Shown here piece after piece: positions 34,736 to 43,066 of a stretch of 64,000 bases of DNA (position 1 is its first letter; every line of letters starts with the position of its first letter). The notes below the pieces were generated by a model, which was not told the origin of the DNA, ran no database searches, and worked only from the letters and a program-made list of their open reading frames with translations. Where the stretch lies: positions 32,666 through 96,665 of the forward strand of contig JANSXW010000004.1 of the NCBI GenBank assembly GCA_024742755.1. The letters are read 5' to 3'. Made by a program: the position numbers and the translations under genes. Origin of the DNA: a bacterium (GTDB lineage: Bacteria > Bacteroidota > Bacteroidia > Chitinophagales > Saprospiraceae).

Positions 34736-35889
34736 GTAATTTGTTCCGGCGTCAGGTATTCTTCTCCAATCAGTTCCTCGTACAGATCGATCATTTTTTC
34801 GGAAAGGGGCTCGCCCAGGAATTGCTGGGCATGTTCGAAGCCATCATGGATGAGCCGGGCCTGGTATTCGGCATCGGTCAGCACTTTTCGGATGCCCTCG
34901 GCAATAGCTTCAGGCTGTGTAGGGTCGGCAAGGTGCGCGCCAGGTCCACCCGCTTCGGGCAGAGAGGAGGTGCTGGAGGTCAAAACCGGCACTTTGCTGA
35001 ACAGCGCTTCCAGGATGGGGATGCCAAACCCTTCATAGAGCGAAGGGTAGACAAACAGGGAGGCATTCTGATAGACGGCCGGCAGGTCATTGAAGCGGAC
35101 ATCCACAAAATGGATGCGGTCACTGAGCTGAAGCTGTTTCGCCAGCCGCAAAATCTGCTGTTTATGCATGTGCCCCCTGCCCACCACCACCAAAGGCAGC
35201 TGCTCGTCTTTGGGCAGGAGAGATAGGGCTTTTACCACCCCGGACAGATTCTTTCGGGGAATGATGGCACCCACTGATAAAATATATTCTTTGGGCAACC
35301 GATATCGCTGCCGGACGGCTTCCAGGGTTTTGTTTGACCGTTCCTGCATGTAGCGCTCGTGGCAGGACTGGTAGATCACAGAAACCTTTTCCGGAGGCAC
35401 CTCATAGAAGTGCAGCAGGTCCTGCCGGGTGTTTTCACTGATGGCTACGATGTGGTCTGCTTCCCGGCAAGCGTACTTAAGCCTGAAGTCGAGCGCCAGC
35501 CGGCGCGAAAAAGGATACTGGTCGGGAAAGCGCTTGAATATCAGGTCATGCACCGTGACCACACTTTTGATTCCCGTTTTGGACAAGCCGAAGGGCAGAG
35601 ACTGGTTCAGCCCATGAAAAAGCTGTATGCGTTGCCGCTTTAGGTCACGTTTGATGCCAAAGTTTTGCCAGAGCAGTGGAAAGCCTTTTCGGCGGGGCAT
35701 GTGGGTATTGTACAAGGCGCTGTTGAGAAAAAACTGCGTCTCTTCGTTCCGGGTCAGGCGCGGCGTATACAGGAAATAGGCATTGTCCGGATAGTACTCC
35801 GCAAGATTGGAGAGGAGCGTACGGCTGTAGTTGCCGGGCCCGGTAAAATTGTTGTACAACTGCCTTGCGTCATATCCGATGCGTAGCAT
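34732..35889 (-). CDS. GT4 family glycosyltransferase
   Basis: A 385-residue GT-B retaining glycosyltransferase. Features: an N-terminal acceptor domain starting MLRIGYDARQLYNNFTGPGNYSR with the glycine-rich loop, ILSVGAIIPRKNLSGVVKAL at about residue 215-235 opening the donor domain, and the E-x7-E-type nucleotide sugar motif in YPSLYEGFGIPILEALFS (near 285-302). Similar to mannosyl- and rhamnosyltransferases of surface polysaccharide synthesis; the exact sugar is unknown. It stands alone and no promoter is clear. Confidence 0.9.
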   Translation of the reverse strand: MLRIGYDARQLYNNFTGPGNYSRTLLSNLAEYYPDNAYFLYTPRLTRNEETQFFLNSALYNTHMPRRKGFPLLWQNFGIKRDLKRQRIQLFHGLNQSLPFGLSKTGIKSVVTVHDLIFKRFPDQYPFSRRLALDFRLKYACREADHIVAISENTRQDLLHFYEVPPEKVSVIYQSCHERYMQERSNKTLEAVRQRYRLPKEYILSVGAIIPRKNLSGVVKALSLLPKDEQLPLVVVGRGHMHKQQILRLAKQLQLSDRIHFVDVRFNDLPAVYQNASLFVYPSLYEGFGIPILEALFSKVPVLTSSTSSLPEAGGPGAHLADPTQPEAIAEGIRKVLTDAEYQARLIHDGFEHAQQFLGEPLSEKMIDLYEELIGEEYLTPEQIT

Positions 35890-36025
35890 AGGCGGTCAGG
35901 CTTTTGTAATCAGAGACCTGAGCAGTAGGTTAAACCAATGCATGGAGCAACAAGAGGGAGGGTGGTCAGATTGCATGGAAAAAAGATTGGTTAAAAAAGG
36001 CATTCAGACATCTCCTGAACAGTGA

Positions 36026-36056
36026 AACTCCAACGACTTTTTTTGTCGTTGAAGTT
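36026..36056. terminator. Hairpin with A7/T7 loop after the IscA-type gene
   Basis: AACTCCAACGAC (36026-36037) pairs with GTCGTTGAAGTT (36045-36056) with one G-T type mismatch, and the 7-base loop is all T on the plus strand. It lies 20 bases after the stop of the minus-strand gene at 36076. The remaining 35890-36025 is gene-free. Confidence 0.55.
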
Positions 36057-36075
36057 TTTGATGAGTGTGGGGATG

Positions 36076-36402
36076 CTAAACAGCAAAGCTCTCTCCGCAG
36101 GCGCAGGTACGGGAGGCATTCGGGTTGTTGAACACAAAACCCTCCCCATTAAGCCCACCGGAAAACTCCAGCGTTGTGTTACAAAGATAAATGAAGCTGC
36201 GCAGGTCGGTAACGACTTTCTCGCCGTTGTCTTCAAAGACCTGATCATCCGCTTTGGCCTCATTGGAAAACTCCAGTTGATAGGTCAGCCCGGAGCAGCC
36301 TCCGCTCGTGACCCATACCCGGACAAAGTAATCTTTTCCGTAATTCTTGACTTTACGAATCTCTGCAATCTGGCTTTTTGCGCTATCGGCAACTTTTATC
36401 AT
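36076..36402 (-). CDS. HesB/IscA-type iron-sulphur cluster assembly protein
   Basis: A 108-residue A-type carrier for Fe-S clusters. The three conserved cysteines are present: GGCSGLTYQLEF (near residue 36) and the C-terminal TCACGESF (near 99-106, C-x-C). The FEDNGEKVVTDLRSFIYLCNTTLEF segment is typical. No sufB/C/D, nifU or iscS is adjacent, so it is a stand-alone carrier (IscA/ErpA/SufA cannot be separated from sequence alone). It is preceded by a TTG-N20-TAACTTTG promoter. Confidence 0.93.
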   Translation of the reverse strand: MIKVADSAKSQIAEIRKVKNYGKDYFVRVWVTSGGCSGLTYQLEFSNEAKADDQVFEDNGEKVVTDLRSFIYLCNTTLEFSGGLNGEGFVFNNPNASRTCACGESFAV

Positions 36403-36453
36403 GGCGGACCAATATTTAGCATTCAGATGTACCGGGTTTTTCTACCGGAAGAT

Positions 36454-36484
36454 CAAAGTTAGTAACATTAGCAGAGCCAGTCAA
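36454..36484 (-). promoter_or_regulatory. -33/-7 promoter for the IscA-type gene
   Basis: The minus strand reads TTG (36482-36484), 20 bases, then TAACTTTG (36454-36461), a perfect -7 element. Same spacing as the promoter at 21104-21134. It lies 51 bases before the start. Confidence 0.55.
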
Positions 36485-36761
36485 GTTCACGTATTTGCAG
36501 GAGCGTGACTTTTCGGAAGGCAGGGCCGGAAAAATCAGCCCCATTCTCCGGATTATTTTTAGTAACGAGTGAATAATAGCGCCTGCCGCGCTACGCGGTA
36601 AGTTCCGCATTTTGACCGAGGGAATTTTGCTTCAAGACTAGGCGGAAAACGTAGGCGTCCGTACGGACGGCGAGGCTTTTCAACGAAGTATTGGAACAAA
36701 AGGCCCCGTCATAAATCGAGAAGTTATTGTTTAATCGTTACTTAATCCCTTACCAGTGCCG

Positions 36762-36769
36762 TAACTTTA
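36762..36769 (+). promoter_or_regulatory. -7-like element for tdk
   Basis: TAACTTTA, one base off TAnnTTTG, 19 bases before the tdk ATG. Confidence 0.45.
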
Positions 36770-36788
36770 GGCGTTCAACCCTGAGCCT

Positions 36789-37424
36789 ATGTTTTTAGAA
36801 CCACATTTTAAGGGACAGCGCAGCGGATGGATAGAAATCATCTGCGGGTCCATGTTTTCCGGTAAGACCGAGGAGTTGATCCGCCGCCTGAAGCGCGCCA
36901 AAATTGCCAATCAGCGGGTGGAAATCTTCAAGCCCAAGGTGGATACCCGCTACGATGAAGCCAAAGTGGTGTCCCACGATGCCAACTACATCCTCTCCAC
37001 GCCCATCGAGCACTCCCGCCGCCTGCTGGAGCTGACGGAGGGTGTGAATGTCATTGGCGTAGACGAGGCGCAGTTCTTTGATGAAGACCTGCCGGAGGTC
37101 TGTCAGATGTTGGCCCTGCGCGGCTTACGGGTCATTGTGGCGGGGTTGGACATGGACTTCCGGGGCAAGCCCTTTGGCCCTATGCCTAATCTGTTGGCTG
37201 TGGCGGAGTACATCACCAAAGTGCACGCCATCTGTCAGCACTGCGGCAATCTGGCCACCCATTCCTACCGCCTTTCGGCAGATGACCACACCGTCGTCCT
37301 GGGCGAAAAGGATACCTACGAAGCACGCTGCCGGACCTGCTACCATATGGGCAATATTCTGGACCTTAAGACGGAGAAGCCAGCCAGCCAAGCGCAACAG
37401 GAAGGGAAGGTGCGCCGGATGTAG
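36789..37424 (+). CDS. tdk: Thymidine kinase
   Basis: Phosphorylates thymidine in the salvage pathway. The 211 residues form a type II thymidine kinase: P-loop [14 protein letters not shown] (near residues 20-33), Walker B-like [14 protein letters not shown] (near 87-100), and lasso/zinc residues in [16 protein letters not shown] and [11 protein letters not shown] (two Cys pairs). The short C-terminal tail ends in GKVRRM. It stands alone, divergent from the IscA-type gene. Confidence 0.96.
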   Translation: MFLEPHFKGQRSGWIEIICGSMFSGKTEELIRRLKRAKIANQRVEIFKPKVDTRYDEAKVVSHDANYILSTPIEHSRRLLELTEGVNVIGVDEAQFFDEDLPEVCQMLALRGLRVIVAGLDMDFRGKPFGPMPNLLAVAEYITKVHAICQHCGNLATHSYRLSADDHTVVLGEKDTYEARCRTCYHMGNILDLKTEKPASQAQQEGKVRRM

Positions 37425-37453
37425 GTCTTTGCAAAAAAAGAAAAATGCTTCGA

Positions 37454-37482
37454 TGATGCCTGGCACTTAGCACGGGAGGCAT
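37454..37482. terminator. Inverted repeat between tdk and the frameshifted lipoprotein gene
   Basis: GATGCCT (37454-37460) pairs with AGGCATC (37476-37482) over a 15-base loop between two convergent genes. A T-rich stretch follows on the minus strand after about 10 bases. A weak bidirectional terminator is possible. Confidence 0.35.
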
Positions 37483-37487
37483 CCGGT

Positions 37488-38158
37488 TCACAACGACAAA
37501 GGCAAAAAGAGTTGCAAATCGAAATAATCCACAAATAAGGAATCTGCTTTGCCATTGGAATACACGAATCCGGAATACTGAAAATTTAATTCGCATACCC
37601 TTTCTCCGTAAACCCTGCAATCAATGTTCTCAGGGATGCGAAGGATTGATTCCGAATCAGAATCGCCATCAGTGTTTGTAGTACGCTCTGTATAGAAAAA
37701 GCTATTGGAGTAACTTACATCCTCATCCCTTATCGAAAATTGCAAATGATATTTCCGCGAGGAGTTGCCTTGAATGATATCAGTGACAGCATTGTAAAGC
37801 GAAAGGTCTGTCTCTTCAAATCGATTCCAGTACACGTAGAAGGCATAGCTGAGCACTTTCGGTTGGTTAACGATATTAAGCGGGCTTAATATCACCTCGT
37901 AAACTACTGTGGAGTCACCGTAAAGTTTGTAAGTTGAAATACTCCTTGTGCTGACATGGGTACAAAAGTTGTATCCTGTATCTTCATCGTTGTAGGTTGG
38001 TAAAGCCTTTCCAGGCTTAAAGAATAATTGGAACTCAACTATCTTATATCAGGAAGAGCTTCACTTTCAGCATCGTCAATGCCCTGATCTTTTACACAAC
38101 TTGTCGATAGAAGAACCATAAAACACATTCCAATAGTAATCGTGCCCCTGTTCATCAT
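37488..38158 (-). pseudogene. Lipoprotein gene broken by one frameshift
   Basis: From the ATG at 38158 the minus strand encodes a lipoprotein signal (MVLLSTSCVKDQ, Cys22) and then EALPDIR and a TAG. In another frame, from about 38048, the sequence continues without a stop for about 185 codons (YKIVEFQLFFKPG, later YNFCTHVSTRSI and YAFYVYWNRFEE) to the stop at 37488. One missing base near 38046-38049 would rejoin the two parts. The downstream piece has no good ATG of its own. The family is not recognised. Either the gene is disrupted or the sequence has a single-base error. Its base composition is more AT-rich than the genes around it. Confidence 0.7.
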
Positions 38159-38406
38159 TTGGTTTTCTGGTAATGTCTAAGATCAAACAAGTTTAATCTT
38201 TAGTTTGGTTTCAAGTTTTAGGCGAAACCGGTTCACTTTATAACGAACCATCGTCATTATACAAGACGGTTCAATAAGATTGCGCTATCCTTAGCCTTTA
38301 GTTTTAGTGTTAATTCTGATCGTATCTGAGCTAAACTTTGTGGGGATACCGTTACATAAAAAGCCTGTCTCGCCGACCGGGCTCCTAACAATAAAGCTGG
38401 TTTCTC

Positions 38407-40782
38407 GTGAAAGGAAAATGCTATACGCTCCTCTTTCTGGTGGCATCCGTTACGGTATCTGCGCAACAAAGGATGCTCAATATTCACGGCTCCATTAAAT
38501 CCGCAGACTCCCAGGAGCCTGTCATCGGAGCGGTCATACAGGATACATTGAGCAAAGCGTACACTATTTCTGACGAATATGGCTTTTTTACCTTGAGCCT
38601 GCCCGGCGCGCACGGTTGCTTACGTACGCAGTACATCGGTTATGAACCCCGGTTGATCTGTGGGGTTTTCGAAGAAGGGCAGGCTATAAATATTGAGCTG
38701 AGCACTTCGAATTTCCTGCCTCAGGTGGAAGTCTCTTCTTATGCTAATCGCGGCGTGCCAAAACTTGGCAGGGTCTCATTGCCCATTTCAACGCTTCAGT
38801 TATTGCCTCAGCTTGGAGGCGAAGCTGATTTGCTCAAAACGATTACGCTGCTGCCGGGCATCGCACAGGGAGTAGAAGGCACTACCGGCTTGCTCGTACG
38901 AGGGGGCAGCCCCGATCAGAATCTGGTTTTGATGGATGGGGCTCCGGTATACAACCTCAGCCATTTTGGGGCGTATTTATCCGTATTCAACACAGACGCG
39001 ATTAAGCACTTTGATGTCTACAAGGCAAGCTGGCCGGCAAAGTATGGGGGTCGGTTATCCGGCCTGGTTGATATCCGGACGCGCGAGGGCAACCTAAAGC
39101 ATTGGGAGGGCAAAGCAACTATCAGCCCTCTGCTGGGGCGCCTTCTGGTAGAGGGGCCGCTCAAAACGGATAAGACCAGCTTCCTGCTTTCTGCGCGGTC
39201 CTCATGGCTGGGTGTCTTGTTTAACGCATTTTCGGGCCAGGATTTCAAACAGCGTTACCTCATGTACGACCTTAACGGAAAGCTTACGCACCGGATCAAT
39301 GATAATCATAGGATTTACCTAAGCTACTACAGCAGCCTGGATGACAGTCAGGTGGAAGAAGTGCTTAGAGGTGGCAGCCTGGGCAATCAGGAACGAATCA
39401 AATCCGAAGAAGCTATTGGCGTGAAATGGGGCAATCAAACGGCGTCATTGAGGTATGCGACCTTTCTGAGCGACCGTTGGTCATTGCAAAGTATCATTTA
39501 CTACACCCGGTATCGCTTTTCCGGTTATCAGCGGGAGATGAATCTCTTTGCTAATGGTTCAACTACCTCATCTTTCAATGCCAATGCGTCATCCAATCAG
39601 GATTTTGGGATACGGGCTTTTGCCAAATACACTCACCGGAGTCTGAGTTTTATTTTGGGCACTGAGCAAGTCAGTCAGCGGTTCGCCCCACAGAGTACTT
39701 TTCAGAGTGAAGGCCGTTCTGCCACGCTCCTGCTGAGCGACGCCCGGGCTTTTCAGCAGAACTATTTTTCAGATGTCAACATCCGGCTGGGCAATGCTGC
39801 GGATATACGGTTTGGTGTTCGGCAGGTGGTGCATCAGGCTTCAGATACGACCTTTTTATCGCTGGAGCCCCGATTAGAAGTTGAAAGCCAGTTGGGCAAA
39901 GGGTTATGGGCGAGCCTAAGCGCTAATTACGGGCAGCAGTTTATGCATTTGATCACGGGGGGTAATGCCGGGCAAGCCAATGAAATCTGGCTGGGCGCCA
40001 CCGCTTCGGCTCCCCCGCAACAGGGCGCACAGGTGGCAATGGGCATCAGATGGCTGGACTCCAGAGCGCGTTATGAGGTGTCATTGGAAGCTTTTCACCG
40101 GCGCATGTCAGGCCTTACGGAATTAAAAGCGGTGGGCAATAGCGGGTTGGAGGATGTGTACCGCTGGGAAGAGCTCCTGGAGTTTAACGGAAAAGGACGG
40201 GTAGATGGGCTGGAATTACTGCTGCGGAAGCAGGAAGGGCGGCTTACCGGCTGGCTGTCTTACACCTGGTCGAAGAGCCTGCGGCAGTTCGATCAGATCA
40301 ATCAGGGGGAATGGTTCCCCTTCCGCTTTGACAGGCGTCATGATTGCTCCGTGGCACTCTTGTATGCGTTGTCCAAAAAATGGCAATTTTCAGCTACCTG
40401 GAGCTATCAAACGGGGAGTCGTATCACATTGCCTACCGCCAAAATACCCAATACGAACATTGCATTTGAGGATATTTTTTTCCCCGGCGGCGCCCATATC
40501 AACGATCAGCGCAATAATGTCACCCTGCCTTCTTACCACCGGCTTGATCTGGGGTGCACATACAGTTGGCAGAAAAGAGAAGAAGGGCCTACCCATGACC
40601 TGAGCCTGAGCATCTACAATGCCTACAATCGCATCAACCCTTATTTCATCCGCACAGAGACAACGCCCCGCTTCAGCAGGGACGGGCAGTACCTGGGGGA
40701 GGATCAGCCAGAGGTTGTCATTGTTGGGTTGTTTCCCTTTATTCCTTCACTTAGTTACAGCCGAACGTTCGACTGGAAATAG
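38407..40782 (+). CDS. TonB-dependent outer membrane receptor
   Basis: A 791-residue receptor from a GTG at 38407, with a signal peptide to the SAQ at residue 19-ish, a carboxypeptidase-regulatory-like domain (about 24-105), a plug domain (LLPGIAQGVEGTTGLLVRGG, VLMDGAPVYNLSHFG, about 125-225) and a beta barrel to the end, with terminal aromatic FDW before Lys. It imports a ligand across the outer membrane using TonB energy; the ligand is unknown. The DUF4249 lipoprotein gene follows 8 bases later, the usual arrangement in Bacteroidota. Confidence 0.92.
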   Translation: MKGKCYTLLFLVASVTVSAQQRMLNIHGSIKSADSQEPVIGAVIQDTLSKAYTISDEYGFFTLSLPGAHGCLRTQYIGYEPRLICGVFEEGQAINIELSTSNFLPQVEVSSYANRGVPKLGRVSLPISTLQLLPQLGGEADLLKTITLLPGIAQGVEGTTGLLVRGGSPDQNLVLMDGAPVYNLSHFGAYLSVFNTDAIKHFDVYKASWPAKYGGRLSGLVDIRTREGNLKHWEGKATISPLLGRLLVEGPLKTDKTSFLLSARSSWLGVLFNAFSGQDFKQRYLMYDLNGKLTHRINDNHRIYLSYYSSLDDSQVEEVLRGGSLGNQERIKSEEAIGVKWGNQTASLRYATFLSDRWSLQSIIYYTRYRFSGYQREMNLFANGSTTSSFNANASSNQDFGIRAFAKYTHRSLSFILGTEQVSQRFAPQSTFQSEGRSATLLLSDARAFQQNYFSDVNIRLGNAADIRFGVRQVVHQASDTTFLSLEPRLEVESQLGKGLWASLSANYGQQFMHLITGGNAGQANEIWLGATASAPPQQGAQVAMGIRWLDSRARYEVSLEAFHRRMSGLTELKAVGNSGLEDVYRWEELLEFNGKGRVDGLELLLRKQEGRLTGWLSYTWSKSLRQFDQINQGEWFPFRFDRRHDCSVALLYALSKKWQFSATWSYQTGSRITLPTAKIPNTNIAFEDIFFPGGAHINDQRNNVTLPSYHRLDLGCTYSWQKREEGPTHDLSLSIYNAYNRINPYFIRTETTPRFSRDGQYLGEDQPEVVIVGLFPFIPSLSYSRTFDWK

Positions 40783-40790
40783 CTTAGCCT

Positions 40791-41618
40791 ATGAAATTTA
40801 ACAAAATGCTCCTTGCTCTGCTACTAATGCTCACCGCCTGTGAATTGACCCGGTCGTATGATGAGGATATTTTCCCTGCGGCTCCGCCCGTCTTAGTCTG
40901 TTTTGCGAGCATTGAGAATGACCAGCCTGTTTCGGCTTACCTCTTTCCTACGGTACACGCATTAGATACTTCGGCGGCTAATTTTATTGCAGATGCAGTA
41001 GTGGAACTTTACAAAGACGGCGGGTTTCTGGAAGAACTGCAGTTTGAAGAAGATCAATACGTCTCTGCACCAGCTACACTGGGCATCCCGGGAAGTCAGT
41101 ACCAGTTGAAGGTACGCCATAACGATTATCCGGACCTGGTATCAGAAACAGTACTGTTGCCTCCACCGGCCAAAGTCTTTGATTATACGGTCAACTATAA
41201 CGAATCGGCTTCCCAATACCGTATCGCTTTATCCTTCAGTCATACCGGGCAGGATGCCGGCTCCTACGGTATTTTTGCCGATTTGTACGCCGATGGGCAA
41301 CTGGTCAGGGACCGGGTGCGCAGCGCGATCAGTGGCGCTGAGCCATTTATTGAAAACGACACGGTCCGGTTTGACCTGATTGTCCCCGCCCGGGTTACCC
41401 GATTTGAGGACTTTGTCCCGGTGGATACCCTCAGCATTGACAGTGCAGCGGTGTTTATCCGTACGATCTCTGATGAGTATAATGCGTATCGGGCATCGGT
41501 GCCAGATGACGAAATTGGAGGCTTCTTCCCGCCTCAGGACGATCTGTTTACCAATTTTGAGGGCGGGTATGGGGTGCTGTTTACGGTTAGTAGTGCCACC
41601 GTTGGAATACGATTCTGA
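40791..41618 (+). CDS. DUF4249 domain lipoprotein
   Basis: A 275-residue lipoprotein (LLLMLTACELTRSY, Cys17) of the DUF4249 family, seen next to TonB receptors of the CarboxypepD_reg type. The start (PPVLVCFASIENDQPVSAYLFPT) is an Ig-like strand pattern, followed by ADAVVELYKDGGFLEEL. It probably acts as a surface partner of the receptor coded just upstream (inference from context). Its end, with a GYGVLFTVSSATVGIRF segment, is intact. Confidence 0.88.
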   Translation: MKFNKMLLALLLMLTACELTRSYDEDIFPAAPPVLVCFASIENDQPVSAYLFPTVHALDTSAANFIADAVVELYKDGGFLEELQFEEDQYVSAPATLGIPGSQYQLKVRHNDYPDLVSETVLLPPPAKVFDYTVNYNESASQYRIALSFSHTGQDAGSYGIFADLYADGQLVRDRVRSAISGAEPFIENDTVRFDLIVPARVTRFEDFVPVDTLSIDSAAVFIRTISDEYNAYRASVPDDEIGGFFPPQDDLFTNFEGGYGVLFTVSSATVGIRF

Positions 41619-41731
41619 TGGGTTTTGAATAGATCAGAGGTTTGTGAAAGAAATCAAAATTCATAATCAATACAGATGCGATGAAGGAAATGTCACTCAT
41701 GTCTTGGTATCCTGAAATGGTAGAATTTGTG

Positions 41732-41739
41732 TAACTTTA
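41732..41739 (+). promoter_or_regulatory. -7-like element for the ptuA-like gene
   Basis: TAACTTTA, one base off TAnnTTTG, 22 bases before the ATG at 41762. A separate promoter would fit an independent two-gene module. Confidence 0.4.
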
Positions 41740-41761
41740 AATTCAGATAAAAGAGGCATAA

Positions 41762-43066
41762 ATGGATATTCAGATCAACCGGTTGACATTAAAGAACTTT
41801 CGAAATATTGAGTATTCTAACTTTAATTTTGAAGCTCCTTTCACAGTCGTTATTGGCATCAACGGAAAGGGGAAATCTACCCTTCTGCATGCGCTTAGAG
41901 TGGCATGCGGTAGTTTTTTCCTTGGCATTGGAGAAGTAGAGAGCAGGCACATACAAGAGGAAGAAATTCGGTTGAAAGATCAGGGGAAGTTTGTATCGCC
42001 GCAATTTCCTGTTTTGGTAGAGGCAGAAGGTAAACTGGGGGGCGATGAAATTATAGTCTGGAAAAGGCGTGTGCTCGCGGAGGGAGGTAAAACCACCTCA
42101 TCCAAAGAAGATGTGGGGGACATTAAAGAGCGTGGGGCGGTTAAGTACGCGCTTATGCAGGCAGGAGAAGACAGCCTGGACCTTCCGTTGATTGCTTTCC
42201 TGGGTACATCGAGGGTGTATGGTGCAGGTCGGAAGCGGGGCAAAGCAAAGGCTATGCGGCGCATTTTCAAAGACGGTTACGATAGCTGGCATGAAATGCG
42301 GTCAAGCCGGTACGCTTACGAAGCATGGCTAAGTTCTTATGATGCCCTCTTGGAGCAAGGCAAGGAATACGAAGGATTGAAAGATGCTTTCTTTGAAGCA
42401 GTAAAGACCGCTAATCCTTACATAGAGGAGCTGAAATTCCTGCGGGATCAGCTCTGGTTGAAGATCAGGATGGAGCATTATACGTCTGACCTTTTGCCTG
42501 TTCACCTGCATAGCGATGGGATTGTCTCCTTTACGGAGATGGTTGCTGAATTGGCTTACCGATGCATAACGCTTAATGCGTACCGAAAAGACAAGGCTGT
42601 TATTCAGACCAAAGGCATGGTCTTGATTGATGAGATTGATCTCCATTTACACCCTAATTGGCAAAGACATGTCATTGATGATTTGAAAGCGGCATTTCCT
42701 AATCTGCAATTTGTCGCCACCACTCACTCGCCTTTTATTGTGCAGAGCTTATCGCAGGAAGAACTAATAAACCTTGATCTGGAATATGGAGAGGAAGGCT
42801 TGGAAAAAGATCCTGCGAACTATGGAATAGAAGACGTGGCTGAAATAGAAATGGGAGTAGAGAATGTAGCAAGAAGTGAAGCCTTCAAAAAACGGGTAGA
42901 AGTGGCTAAACGATATTATCATCTCATTGAGCAAGGAAAAACAAGTGAGTCAGATGAAGAAGTCGCTCAACTCAGGAAAACATTAAATGCTCTTGAAGAA
43001 CGGTTTAGTGATGATCCTGAATTTGTTGCTACGCTTCAGCTTGAGCGAAAAGTTAATGGGTTATGA
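41762..43066 (+). CDS. ptuA: PtuA-like AAA ATPase of a Septu-type defence module
   Basis: A 434-residue ABC/SMC-like ATPase of the AAA_21 type. Walker A is GINGKGKST (near residues 33-41), Walker B and the adjacent histidines are VLIDEIDLHLHPNWQRH (near 288-304), and the switch His is in ATTHSPFIVQSL (near 319-330). A long middle insertion and a coiled C-terminal tail complete it. It overlaps the HNH gene by 4 bases (ATGA), the standard layout of Septu (ptuA-ptuB), an anti-phage system in which the ATPase controls an HNH nuclease. No reverse transcriptase is adjacent, so it is not a retron. The two genes are visibly more AT-rich than their flanks, a sign of transfer. The ATPase alone would be only a generic AAA protein; the pairing supports the name. 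Confidence 0.82.
   Translation: MDIQINRLTLKNFRNIEYSNFNFEAPFTVVIGINGKGKSTLLHALRVACGSFFLGIGEVESRHIQEEEIRLKDQGKFVSPQFPVLVEAEGKLGGDEIIVWKRRVLAEGGKTTSSKEDVGDIKERGAVKYALMQAGEDSLDLPLIAFLGTSRVYGAGRKRGKAKAMRRIFKDGYDSWHEMRSSRYAYEAWLSSYDALLEQGKEYEGLKDAFFEAVKTANPYIEELKFLRDQLWLKIRMEHYTSDLLPVHLHSDGIVSFTEMVAELAYRCITLNAYRKDKAVIQTKGMVLIDEIDLHLHPNWQRHVIDDLKAAFPNLQFVATTHSPFIVQSLSQEELINLDLEYGEEGLEKDPANYGIEDVAEIEMGVENVARSEAFKKRVEVAKRYYHLIEQGKTSESDEEVAQLRKTLNALEERFSDDPEFVATLQLERKVNGL

Larger units (their letters stand above)
36403..36788. other. Intergenic region with two GC-rich palindromes
   Basis: About 386 bases between the divergent IscA-type and tdk genes, with no gene I trust. CCGCG-CTA-CGCGG lies at 36586-36598 and the 14-bp perfect palindrome CGTCCGTACGGACG at 36656-36669. 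The part from about 36605 to 36710 has a layout similar to the hairpin element near the window end (63910-64000). The promoters of both genes lie at its edges. Confidence 0.5.

Noticed and set aside
36416..36610. 64-codon minus-strand frame upstream of the IscA-type gene
   Set aside because: It crosses the promoter and the palindromes and has no recognisable sequence.
38159..38406. Regulatory RNA upstream of the TonB receptor gene
   Set aside because: Only a weak 5-bp inverted repeat (GGTTC/GAACC) was found; not enough for a call.
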